Shown piece by piece: positions 26,326 to 33,756 of a DNA stretch of 64,000 nt. The stretch is from NCBI GenBank assembly GCA_023411225.1, contig JAEYPA010000007.1, positions 39,191-103,190 on the forward strand, written 5' to 3'. The DNA comes from Bacillota bacterium. Lineage in GTDB: Bacteria; Bacillota; Clostridia; Lachnospirales; Lachnospiraceae. Numbering within the stretch: the first letter of the stretch is position 1; every line of letters begins with the position of its first letter. A program made the translations under genes and the position numbers. The notes under the pieces are model-generated. The model ran no database searches. It was not told the DNA's origin and saw only the letters and a program-made list of their open reading frames with translations.

Positions 26326-26805
26326 TTGAGGTTATATATTAAACAGAAGGTATTTAGTATTGGGGATAAGTATGATGTATATGATGAATATGGTAATGTT
26401 TATTTTGATGTAAAAAGTGAGATATTTACCATCGGCGATAAGATTCATCTATATGATTTGCGAGGTCAGGAACTGTATTTTATTAAAAGAAGGATTACCC
26501 TATTATGTGCAAGATATGAAATCTATCGAGGACAGCAGCTTTGTGCAGAGATTCAACAAGAGTTTCAGTTCTTTAAATCAAAGCTTAATATTGGCAGTGC
26601 TTATGGAAACTATACAATTGAAGGGGATTTGTGGGCTAGAAGCTTTATTATTTACCGAGATGGATTCCAAGTTGGTGGAGTTGCTAAGAAATTTCTTAGC
26701 TGGTCAGATACCTATGAGATGAATATAGCGGATAGTGAGGATCCTGCCTTTTTCTCAGCACTAGTCATTGCCATTGATAATTGCTTACATAACCATAACG
26801 ATTAA
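26326..26805 (+). CDS. LURP-one-related / tubby-like fold protein
   Basis: This 159-residue protein is almost entirely beta-strand, with the repeated pattern of the LURP-one family: KQKVFSIGDKYDVYDEYGNVY, then a second similar unit (EIFTIGDKIHLYDLRGQELY), then ARYEIYRG and later WARSFIIYRDGFQVGGVAKK. This fold is shared with tubby proteins and phospholipid scramblases and is often membrane-associated, but bacterial members have no settled role. The start is TTG behind GGAGGG, 14 bases after the zinc-ribbon gene, so it is the last gene of that operon. Confidence 0.8.
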   Translation: MRLYIKQKVFSIGDKYDVYDEYGNVYFDVKSEIFTIGDKIHLYDLRGQELYFIKRRITLLCARYEIYRGQQLCAEIQQEFQFFKSKLNIGSAYGNYTIEGDLWARSFIIYRDGFQVGGVAKKFLSWSDTYEMNIADSEDPAFFSALVIAIDNCLHNHND

Positions 26806-26817
26806 CACATAAAAATG

Positions 26818-26852
26818 CCACCTTCCCAATATGAGACGGGTGGCATAATTTG
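26818..26852. terminator. Bidirectional terminator between LURP-one gene and cspA
   Basis: ATGCCACC and GGGTGGCAT flank a 15-base loop. AAAAA lies on the left and TAATTT on the right, so the minus-strand product ends in GGCATTTTTATG. It can serve both convergent genes, best the cold-shock gene. Confidence 0.75.
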
Positions 26853-26930
26853 TACAAACTTTTCTTTGATTTGATTCGCGCAAGCACGAAAATGAATTAT
26901 TCCTTGCTATATCAATTTATCTAAAAAAGA

Positions 26931-27134
26931 TTAAGCAACTGCAACGTTGATAGCCTGTAAACCGCGTTCAGTTTCTGTAGTATCAAATGTTACATTTTGG
27001 CCTTCTTCTAAAGTCTTAAAGCCTTCAGCAACGATACCAGAGAAATGTACGAATACATCTTTTCCTGTTGCTTCATCAGTGATAAATCCAAATCCTTTTT
27101 CGCTGTTAAACCATTTTACTGTACCTTTGTTCAT
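26931..27134 (-). CDS. CspA-family cold-shock protein
   Basis: This 67-residue OB-fold protein binds single-stranded RNA and DNA and melts RNA structure. RNP1 (KGFGFI, residues 14-19) and RNP2 (VFVHF, residues 28-32) are both intact and the length is standard. The ATG is preceded by AAGGAGG. The upstream stretch up to about 27250 is probably a long 5' leader, as is usual for csp genes. It is a single-gene unit. Confidence 0.95.
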   Translation of the reverse strand: MNKGTVKWFNSEKGFGFITDEATGKDVFVHFSGIVAEGFKTLEEGQNVTFDTTETERGLQAINVAVA

Positions 27135-27254
27135 GTTAAGATACCTCCTTGAAAAAATAAAAATAGTACGTTAGATGGAAATCCCTTGGCAAGTACCTCC
27201 AAAAGGTTATTATCATGGCCGATATGTAATGAGCATACGACTCAGGATAAAAAA

Positions 27255-27302
27255 ACACATACCCTGTAAATTAAATAGAAAAGCAATTTACAAAGGTATG
27301 TG
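27255..27302 (-). terminator. Terminator of the amidase gene
   Basis: On the minus strand CACATACC-TTTGTAAATT pairs with AATTTACA-GGGTATGTG, and TTTTTTT follows. It isolates the amidase from the cold-shock gene. Confidence 0.82.
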
Positions 27303-27410
27303 AACATCTAATCTATACTTTAAATTACTCAATTATAGTAGCATGTTAATGCTTGCAAGTCAAGGGTACAATGCAAAAACTTAACTTGTTCTGAATGTAG
27401 GAAATATGAC

Positions 27411-27986
27411 TTATAGTTGTGGTAAGCCAAGAAAATTAAGTAAGCCAACATAGATTCCATAAGCAAACTGATACTGGTCATTTTGTAGCTTTTCCACATC
27501 ATCTTCATTACTAATATAAGCCAATTCCACCAGAACAGCAGGCATGTTAGTCCTTCGAAGTACATAAAGAGCCGGATTGGTACGAACTCCATTATTTTTG
27601 GTACCTACCCTTCGAACTATCTCATTTAGTATGGCGGTGGCAAGCTTTTCAGCCTGAGTACCGGTTTGATAGATATATACCTCACTTCCATTTATACTAG
27701 GATTATTATTGGAATTTACGTGGATACTGATAAAATAATCTGCAGGCCAGCTATTTGCTGCATCTACACGAGCCTTTAAACTGGTGGCATTGCTAGTACC
27801 GAGTACGGTGGTTGGAGTAGGCCTTGAGGTTCTTACTTCAAAACGACTGTCTGAATCTAAGATATCTGCCAGATAAGCTCCTACTTGGAATGTTATGTCC
27901 TGTTCCTTCAACCCAAATCCTTCTGCCCCGGTATTATGATAGCCAGATGGATTATGGCCTTGATCCACAAAGATTTTATATGCCAA
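27411..27986 (-). CDS. N-acetylmuramoyl-L-alanine amidase (Amidase_3)
   Basis: This 191-residue single-domain zinc amidase cuts the bond between muramic acid and L-Ala in peptidoglycan. Zinc ligands and catalytic residues can be read: His in VDQGH (residue 10), Glu in GLKEQD (about 28), His in SIHVNS (about 90) and Glu in LVELAYISN (about 157). There is no signal peptide and no wall-binding repeat. It could be a phage-type or autolytic enzyme released by lysis, or a mother-cell enzyme. The start is TTG behind AGAAAGGAAG. No phage genes are nearby. Confidence 0.88.
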   Translation of the reverse strand: MAYKIFVDQGHNPSGYHNTGAEGFGLKEQDITFQVGAYLADILDSDSRFEVRTSRPTPTTVLGTSNATSLKARVDAANSWPADYFISIHVNSNNNPSINGSEVYIYQTGTQAEKLATAILNEIVRRVGTKNNGVRTNPALYVLRRTNMPAVLVELAYISNEDDVEKLQNDQYQFAYGIYVGLLNFLGLPQL

Positions 27987-28076
27987 TAGATCACTTCCTT
28001 TCTACTGATACTATATAATATGAAAAACGAAAGAGGATGTGTATTTTATAAGCTTTATCTGCTCATAAAATCATAA

Positions 28077-28106
28077 TTTACAACAATGCATCATATGTGA
28101 TAAAAT
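28077..28106 (+). promoter_or_regulatory. Promoter of asnA
   Basis: TTTACA (28077-28082), an 18-base spacer and TAAAAT (28101-28106) with a TG just upstream of the -10. The start codon of asnA lies 41 bases on. Confidence 0.62.
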
Positions 28107-28146
28107 AAATAAGTTATTTAGAATGAAGAGATTAAAGGAGACGCTT

Positions 28147-29157
28147 ATGAACGGATTATATATTCCAGAAGGCTATAAAGCTACTCTTAATATAAGAGAG
28201 ACAGAGGTAGCTATAAAAGAGGTTAAAGATTATTTTGAGAGAGAACTTGCACAACAACTAAATCTGACTCGTGTGTCAGCACCTTTATTTGTACGTCCAG
28301 AAACAGGACTTAATGATAACTTAAATGGTGTTGAGCGTCCTGTTATCTTTGGTATTAAGGAGCAGAATGATGCTAAGGTTGAAATCGTGCATTCACTTGC
28401 TAAATGGAAACGTCAGGCGTTAAAAAGATACGGATTTCACAAGGGAGAAGGTCTTTATACAGATATGAATGCCATTCGTCGTGATGAGGATACAGATAAT
28501 ATCCACTCCCTTTTTGTAGACCAGTGGGACTGGGAGAAGGTAATTGAAAAAGTGGATCGTAATATAGATACGTTACAGTCAGTGGTAAAAAAGGTATATA
28601 TGGCATTACGAAACACAGAAAAATATATTTCTAATAAATATGATTACATAACACCGATTTTACCAGAAGAGATTTCCTTTGTTACTACACAGGAATTAGA
28701 GGATACTTACCCAGATTTGACACCAAAGGAGAGAGAGACCAAAATTGCTATGCTCAAAGGAGCTGTTTTTATAATGCAGATTGGTGGAACTATGGCATCT
28801 GGTGAGAAGCATGACGGTAGAGCTCCAGATTATGATGACTGGGCATTAAATGGAGATATTATAGTTTATTATCCCATTTTGAATATGGGTCTTGAACTAT
28901 CTTCTATGGGAATTCGTGTTGATGAGGACTCTCTGTTAAGCCAGCTTGAAATAGCGGGTTGCATGGACCGCCTTGCAATGCCATTCCAAAAAGCTATTGT
29001 AGATAAGGAATTACCATATACCATTGGTGGAGGTATTGGACAGTCCAGAATTTGTATGTTCTTTTTAAGAAAGGCTCATATTGGCGAGGTTCAGGCATCC
29101 GTTTGGCCAGATTCGATTTTAGAGGAAACAGAAAAGAAAAACATACCTTTATTGTAA
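28147..29157 (+). CDS. asnA: Aspartate--ammonia ligase (asparagine synthetase A)
   Basis: This 336-residue class II-tRNA-synthetase-like enzyme makes asparagine from aspartate, ammonia and ATP. Characteristic segments are YIPEGYKATL at the start, VSAPLFVRPETGLNDNLNGVERP near residue 50, HSLAKWKRQAL, GLYTDMNAIRRDED, DQWDWEKV and GGGIGQSR close to the C terminus. The length matches AsnA (about 330). ATG 28147 is chosen because AAAGGAG lies six bases before it; the upstream in-frame ATG at 28123 has no site. The histidine-phosphatase gene begins 24 bases after it. Confidence 0.95.
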   Translation: MNGLYIPEGYKATLNIRETEVAIKEVKDYFERELAQQLNLTRVSAPLFVRPETGLNDNLNGVERPVIFGIKEQNDAKVEIVHSLAKWKRQALKRYGFHKGEGLYTDMNAIRRDEDTDNIHSLFVDQWDWEKVIEKVDRNIDTLQSVVKKVYMALRNTEKYISNKYDYITPILPEEISFVTTQELEDTYPDLTPKERETKIAMLKGAVFIMQIGGTMASGEKHDGRAPDYDDWALNGDIIVYYPILNMGLELSSMGIRVDEDSLLSQLEIAGCMDRLAMPFQKAIVDKELPYTIGGGIGQSRICMFFLRKAHIGEVQASVWPDSILEETEKKNIPLL

Positions 29158-29181
29158 ATAAAAACCGAAAAGGTGTATAGA

Positions 29182-29835
29182 ATGAGAATATATTTAATTA
29201 GGCACGGAAGACAGAATGCAATATTTTGTAATGAGAATGCCCACCTTACAAAGGAGGGTATGGAACAGGCTAGACTTGTTGGACAGCGATTAACCAATTA
29301 TGGAGTAGATGCAATTTATGCAAGTTCTTATATCAGGGCAAGAGAGACAGCAGAGATAATAAAGGATGAGCTAGTAAAGGTAGGAAAATTTCCAGTAGAA
29401 CAACCCATTGAAGTAAGAAGGGAACTTCGGGAAATTGATTTTGGATCTTTTGAAAAATACAAAAACAAAGACGTCCCTGTTCTGTTCAAAGAGTTTATGG
29501 AGAGAAGAGATGCGATGACAGAAGATCTTGCATTTCCAGAAGGTGAATGTGGACAGCAGGTATGGGAGCGTGCCATAAAAGATATACAAGAAATCATAAC
29601 AAGTGGCTATAAAAAGGTAGCTGTTGTCACTCATGGTGGCGTAATTCGCTCTCTTTTATGCGGGATTCTTGGAATGGACCAGACTAATAAATTATTATTC
29701 TGTAAGGACCTTGAAAACTGTAGTATTACTGAGCTATATTATAGAGAAGAGAAAAAACGTTTTTATGTAGAGCGGGTAAATGACTATGCACATATTGAAA
29801 ACTATCCACATCTATTACGAGAGGGCTGGATATAG
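29182..29835 (+). CDS. Histidine phosphatase (phosphoglycerate mutase-like)
   Basis: This 217-residue protein has the catalytic motif LIRHGRQ at residues 4-10, the arginine in SSYIRARETAE, the acidic residue in REIDFGSFE and the second histidine in VTHGGVIRSLL. These define the histidine phosphatase superfamily, which uses a phosphohistidine. The substrate (sugar phosphate, alpha-ribazole phosphate or other) cannot be told. ATG 29182 follows AAGGTG. It sits between asnA and maf, with 12 bases to maf. Confidence 0.85.
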   Translation: MRIYLIRHGRQNAIFCNENAHLTKEGMEQARLVGQRLTNYGVDAIYASSYIRARETAEIIKDELVKVGKFPVEQPIEVRRELREIDFGSFEKYKNKDVPVLFKEFMERRDAMTEDLAFPEGECGQQVWERAIKDIQEIITSGYKKVAVVTHGGVIRSLLCGILGMDQTNKLLFCKDLENCSITELYYREEKKRFYVERVNDYAHIENYPHLLREGWI

Positions 29836-29847
29836 GAAGGATTATCT

Positions 29848-30447
29848 ATGTATCAGGTTGTCTTAGCATCTAATTCTCCAAGACGTAGAGAAATATTAAC
29901 TCAGGTTGGCATTGATTTTACAGTGATTCCAAGTAATGTGGAAGAAATTATGACCAAGACAAAACCATTTGAGGTTGTGCAGGAGCTGTCTCTGCAAAAA
30001 GCAGAGGATGTTGCCAGAAAATGGTATAAAAATAATAAGTTGGGTTCTGCTATTATTATTGGAGCCGATACTGTGGTTGCTATAAATGACTCCATACTGG
30101 GGAAACCAAAGGATGTAGAAGACGCTAGACAGATGCTGTCTATGCTACAAGGTAATACACATAGTGTATATACCGGGGTTTCTTTAGTCGTTCTTGATAG
30201 GGAAGATAAACACACTCTACAGTTTTATGAAGAGACAAAAGTTGAGGTATTCCTGATGGAAGAAGAAGAGATTGAAGCTTATCTAAGTTGTGGGGAGTAC
30301 CGGGATAAAGCTGGAGCCTATGGCATTCAGGGCAAGTTTGGGGCTTATATTAAGGGAATCCAAGGAGATTACTACAATGTTGTTGGTTTTCCAGTAGCCA
30401 GATTTATTCAGATATTAAAAGAGAGGAATATCAATCTGTTACTTTAA
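29848..30447 (+). CDS. maf: Maf-family nucleotide pyrophosphatase
   Basis: This 199-residue house-cleaning pyrophosphatase hydrolyses non-canonical nucleoside triphosphates (dTTP/UTP type or modified pyrimidines). The signature SNSPRRREIL at residues 8-17 is the phosphate-binding motif. GADTVV near residue 70 holds the catalytic Asp, and KDVEDARQML, YTGVSLV and the late KAGAYGIQG segment complete the family pattern. The length is typical. AGGAAGG precedes the ATG. In Firmicutes maf often lies near cell-shape genes, but here it follows a phosphatase gene. Confidence 0.93.
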   Translation: MYQVVLASNSPRRREILTQVGIDFTVIPSNVEEIMTKTKPFEVVQELSLQKAEDVARKWYKNNKLGSAIIIGADTVVAINDSILGKPKDVEDARQMLSMLQGNTHSVYTGVSLVVLDREDKHTLQFYEETKVEVFLMEEEEIEAYLSCGEYRDKAGAYGIQGKFGAYIKGIQGDYYNVVGFPVARFIQILKERNINLLL

Positions 30448-30498
30448 ACGAAGAGAGATTCTTTTAAATTTCCTATAAGTAGGGAAAGGGGGGTACAT

Positions 30499-31176
30499 AT
30501 GAAACGTCGTAAAAGGATCGCAGGTTTCTTCTTCCTGATTTTTGGTATGATAGTAGATCTGGCTGGAGGTATCTTTTTGGTATATTACCTGGATAAGGCA
30601 GCCACCTGTACTTTGCCAATACAGGCAGAGGTGGTAGGGCTAGATTATAATTACAATGATTTTGACTTTGATAACGATGATAGCTCAGTTGCTTTTGCAC
30701 CTGTATTTTATTATGAGGTGAATAATGAAGCATGGACAGAAACCTATCCTGTATATTCGAGTTTTTCTAGCTATGAAATTGGAGATAAAGTAGAACTGTT
30801 AATAGATCCGGATAAACCAGATAATTTTATGGTAGCAGACAGTATATGGATGCAACTGACTGCAGGAATCTGTCTTTTAGTTGGAACACTATTTATTTTC
30901 ATTGCTGTATTTCTATTGCGTTCAGCCAAAAAGGGAGTAGCTATGAACAAGGCGGGTGCGTTCAACTATAGTTATCAGCCTAATTCGGGGACTTATGGAA
31001 GACCTAATCAACAACCTCATGTAGAGAATTATGGACAGTCCAATCGCCCGATTGCTCAGGACAATTCCTATACCCTTAACGGAGTAAAATATCACTCAGA
31101 AGAGATTAACCAAGAGGGGTATTACAACTTAAATGGAAAGATATATAAGACCAAGGAGAATAATAATTTAAATTAA
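30499..31176 (+). CDS. DUF3592-type membrane protein
   Basis: This 225-residue protein has an N-terminal membrane helix (about 9-33), an outer beta domain (ATCTLPIQAEVVGLDYNY ... GDKVELLIDPDKPDNFMV), a second helix (about 117-140) and a polar tail rich in Asn, Gln, Gly and Tyr (about 150-225). The layout and the DPxxPxxF segment fit DUF3592. The function is unknown. It has a strong ribosome binding site (AAAGGGGGG) and is the last plus-strand gene before the convergent glmS. Confidence 0.72.
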   Translation: MKRRKRIAGFFFLIFGMIVDLAGGIFLVYYLDKAATCTLPIQAEVVGLDYNYNDFDFDNDDSSVAFAPVFYYEVNNEAWTETYPVYSSFSSYEIGDKVELLIDPDKPDNFMVADSIWMQLTAGICLLVGTLFIFIAVFLLRSAKKGVAMNKAGAFNYSYQPNSGTYGRPNQQPHVENYGQSNRPIAQDNSYTLNGVKYHSEEINQEGYYNLNGKIYKTKENNNLN

Positions 31177-31246
31177 GGGATTCATACAGAAAATTCAAGC
31201 TGAAACTTGTGACAGGATTGCAATGCAAGTTGCGGCTAAGATAGGA

Positions 31247-31295
31247 AGAAGGATGGATAATGGCATATATTAGTATGCCAATTATCCATCCTTCT
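31247..31295. terminator. Long hairpin between DUF3592 gene and glmS
   Basis: AGAAGGATGGATAATGGCATA pairs with TATGCCAATTATCCATCCTTCT with one bulged base. It lies between convergent genes and probably ends both transcripts, although T-runs are short. The arm resembles that of the nhaC terminator near 21278. Confidence 0.7.
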
Positions 31296-31368
31296 CCTAT
31301 TATACAATCGTAAGCGTCCTTGCAATCAAGTGAGAACGTGCCTCCACCGAAGACATTAAGGTCGCTTC

Positions 31369-33189
31369 TTATTCTACCGTTACGCTTTTTGCCAAATTAC
31401 GTGGTTGGTCAACATTAAGCCCACGATGTAGGGCGCAGTAATATGCAATAAACTGAATGATTACAGCAGTGGCAAATGGAGTAAAGCAATCGTCCATCTT
31501 AGGAATGGAGATGTGGAAGCTGCAAATAGATTCGTCTAATTCCATTTCACCATTGGTTACTAGGATAACCTTAGCACCTCTAGCACGAACTTCTCTAATA
31601 TTACTGATCATCTTGGAGTAAACAGAGTTTTGGGTAGCCAGTGCAATAACAGGCACATTTTCCGTAATTAAGGAAATGGTACCATGTTTTAATTCGCCGG
31701 CAGCATAAGCCTCGGAATGAATATAACTGATTTCCTTTAATTTTAACGAACCTTCGCAGGAGAGAGCATAATCTAAACCACGGCCAATATAAAACAAATC
31801 CTCAGCATTATCTAGGGAAGCACTTACCATTTCCAGATCTTCTTCGTATTCTAATACTTCATTAAGAGCTGCAATTGCATTTTGCAGGCCTGTAATATAA
31901 GTCTTCGTTTCTTCCGCAGTTAACTTTCCAATTGAATAAGCAAAACGGAATGCAATAAGATAGAAGACAGACAGTTGCACACTATATGCCTTTGTGCTGG
32001 CTACTGCAATCTCAGGACCGGCATGAGTATAAAGTACATAATCACTTTCTCTTGCTATAGTGGAACCCTTCACATTTACGATGGAAAGAGTCTTGGCATT
32101 GTGCTCCTTAGCAAGACGAATGGCAGCCAGGGTATCTGCCGTCTCTCCGGACTGAGAAATGGTAATTACTAATGTATGCTCATCCATGATTGGATTACTA
32201 TATCTAAATTCTGATGCAATATCTACTGTAACTGGAACTCTTACGAAGCGTTCAATAAGAGAGCGCCCAATCATACCGGCATGCATTGCTGTACCACATG
32301 CAGTAATGAGAATTCTGTTGCAGCCAGTAAAAATATCATCTGGAACGCCGTCAGCTTCAAAGGTTGGTAGCCCATTCTTAATTCTAGGGGAAATGGTGTT
32401 AAGCAAGGCCTGTGGCTGGTCGTGAATTTCCTTTAACATAAAATAATCATAACCACCCTTCATGGCAGCTGTAACATCCCAATCTACATGAAGCATTTTT
32501 GGTTCAACTTTATTACCTTTTAAATCCTCTACAGTAATGGCATCTTTAGTGAGTACTGCAATATGTTGCTCAGGAAGTACAAAGTAATCCTTGGAATACT
32601 GTAAAAGTGCCACCATATCAGATGCGATGATGGAACCTTTCTCTGTATGAGTTGCCACAAGTGGACTGCCATTTCGAATACAATAAATCTTTTCTGGTTG
32701 ATCCTTGAAGAGAATACAGAAGCCATATTGACCTTCTAATTTTGCAACTGCTTTGCGAATCGCCTTAATTGGGTCATAATCGTAGCAGTCATTTATTACC
32801 ATAGCTGCAATCTCTGTATCAGTCTGTGATACCGGATGCTTGTCTTTGGCTGCCATTTCCTGTTGAAGTTCCTTGTAGTTTTCAATAATGCCATTATGGA
32901 TTAAAGTTACCTTTCCTGAGGTATGAGGATGGCTGTTAACATCAGAAACCCCACCATGAGTAGCCCATCTAGTATGACCAATTCCACAAGATGCCCCATT
33001 AATATCTGCTTTATTTACTTTGTCAGCTAAGCATGCAACTTTACCAGCTGTTTTTATGGTACGAATTCCATCTTTATCAAAATATGCAATACCTGCACTG
33101 TCGTAACCACGATATTCCAGTTGAGAGAGACCTTCTACAAGAACCTTTTCTGCTTCTAAAATACCAGTAAAACCCACTATTCCACACAT
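31369..33189 (-). CDS. glmS: Glutamine--fructose-6-phosphate aminotransferase
   Basis: This 606-residue enzyme makes glucosamine-6-phosphate, the first step toward UDP-GlcNAc and peptidoglycan. The glutaminase domain starts MCGIVGF with Cys2 as nucleophile and includes HTRWATHG and NSHPH. A linker leads to two SIS sugar-isomerase domains (SQSGETADTLAA near residue 348, SKMISNIREVRARGAK later). It ends in the conserved DQPRNLAKSVTVE. The length is standard. AAGGAG precedes the ATG. A glmS ribozyme lies in the 5' leader, so the messenger should be destroyed when glucosamine-6-phosphate is plentiful. Confidence 0.98.
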   Translation of the reverse strand: MCGIVGFTGILEAEKVLVEGLSQLEYRGYDSAGIAYFDKDGIRTIKTAGKVACLADKVNKADINGASCGIGHTRWATHGGVSDVNSHPHTSGKVTLIHNGIIENYKELQQEMAAKDKHPVSQTDTEIAAMVINDCYDYDPIKAIRKAVAKLEGQYGFCILFKDQPEKIYCIRNGSPLVATHTEKGSIIASDMVALLQYSKDYFVLPEQHIAVLTKDAITVEDLKGNKVEPKMLHVDWDVTAAMKGGYDYFMLKEIHDQPQALLNTISPRIKNGLPTFEADGVPDDIFTGCNRILITACGTAMHAGMIGRSLIERFVRVPVTVDIASEFRYSNPIMDEHTLVITISQSGETADTLAAIRLAKEHNAKTLSIVNVKGSTIARESDYVLYTHAGPEIAVASTKAYSVQLSVFYLIAFRFAYSIGKLTAEETKTYITGLQNAIAALNEVLEYEEDLEMVSASLDNAEDLFYIGRGLDYALSCEGSLKLKEISYIHSEAYAAGELKHGTISLITENVPVIALATQNSVYSKMISNIREVRARGAKVILVTNGEMELDESICSFHISIPKMDDCFTPFATAVIIQFIAYYCALHRGLNVDQPRNLAKSVTVE

Positions 33190-33384
33190 ATATTTTGTCT
33201 CCTTATGATTTGATTTAATGGATTAGGCAATAAAAGGTAAACAAAGATAAGCTAGTGTCATAACACTAACATAACGTTATCCCTATTAGGAATGCCCAAG
33301 ATTTTTTATTACATCATATTATTACATAATAAATAGAAGCAATTAGGAAGTTCTGCCTATCTTTTGATGAAAATTTGAGATAGC

Positions 33385-33557
33385 ACAAAAATTGCCCATT
33401 GCTTTTTCTTGATTATAGAGACTTGTGGATCAGTTACCTGATGCTTTCGTCTATATATACGTATTCAAGAGGATACGAGAGAGCATCCGCCGAATTTTCG
33501 ATTACTCTCTACCTCGTCAACCTCCAAACTTCGTCCCAATGGAGGTACTGGCGCTAA
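33385..33557 (-). ncRNA. glmS ribozyme-riboswitch
   Basis: Read on the minus strand, the leader has the hallmark start TTA|GCGCCAG, with cleavage expected between A at 33555 and G at 33554. It continues with CCTCCATTGGGACGAAGTTT, GGAGG, the conserved TGACGAGGT, AATCGAAAATTCGGCGGATG and a pyrimidine-purine stem. These match the order in known glmS ribozymes (P1, P2, P2.1, P2.2 core). A P3/P4-like part (GAAAGCATCAGG ... AAGCAATGGGCAA) completes it. The 3' boundary near 33385 is approximate. About 195 bases separate it from the glmS start; those bases hold no other feature I recognise. Confidence 0.93.
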
Positions 33558-33576
33558 GTTTATCATTTGAGGACAT

Positions 33577-33605
33577 TGTTTACAACTAGACGCAACGTGG
33601 GTCAA
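33577..33605 (-). promoter_or_regulatory. Possible promoter of glmS
   Basis: On the minus strand TTGACC (33605-33600) and TAAACA (33582-33577) are 17 bases apart, placing the start of transcription about 15 bases before the ribozyme cleavage site. The -10 is weak. The stretch 33606-33756 upstream shows nothing else convincing. Confidence 0.45.
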
Positions 33606-33756
33606 ATGAAGACATTTCTGTCAGGGCTGTGATACCCTTTCTTTGATATCCTGTTGGGAGCAGGCTATCCTTATTCACTCCTTTGCAATAATTATATGAT
33701 GAATATTTATAAAGTGACACAGATATTGTAACAAAGTAACATTAGAATGTCAATGT

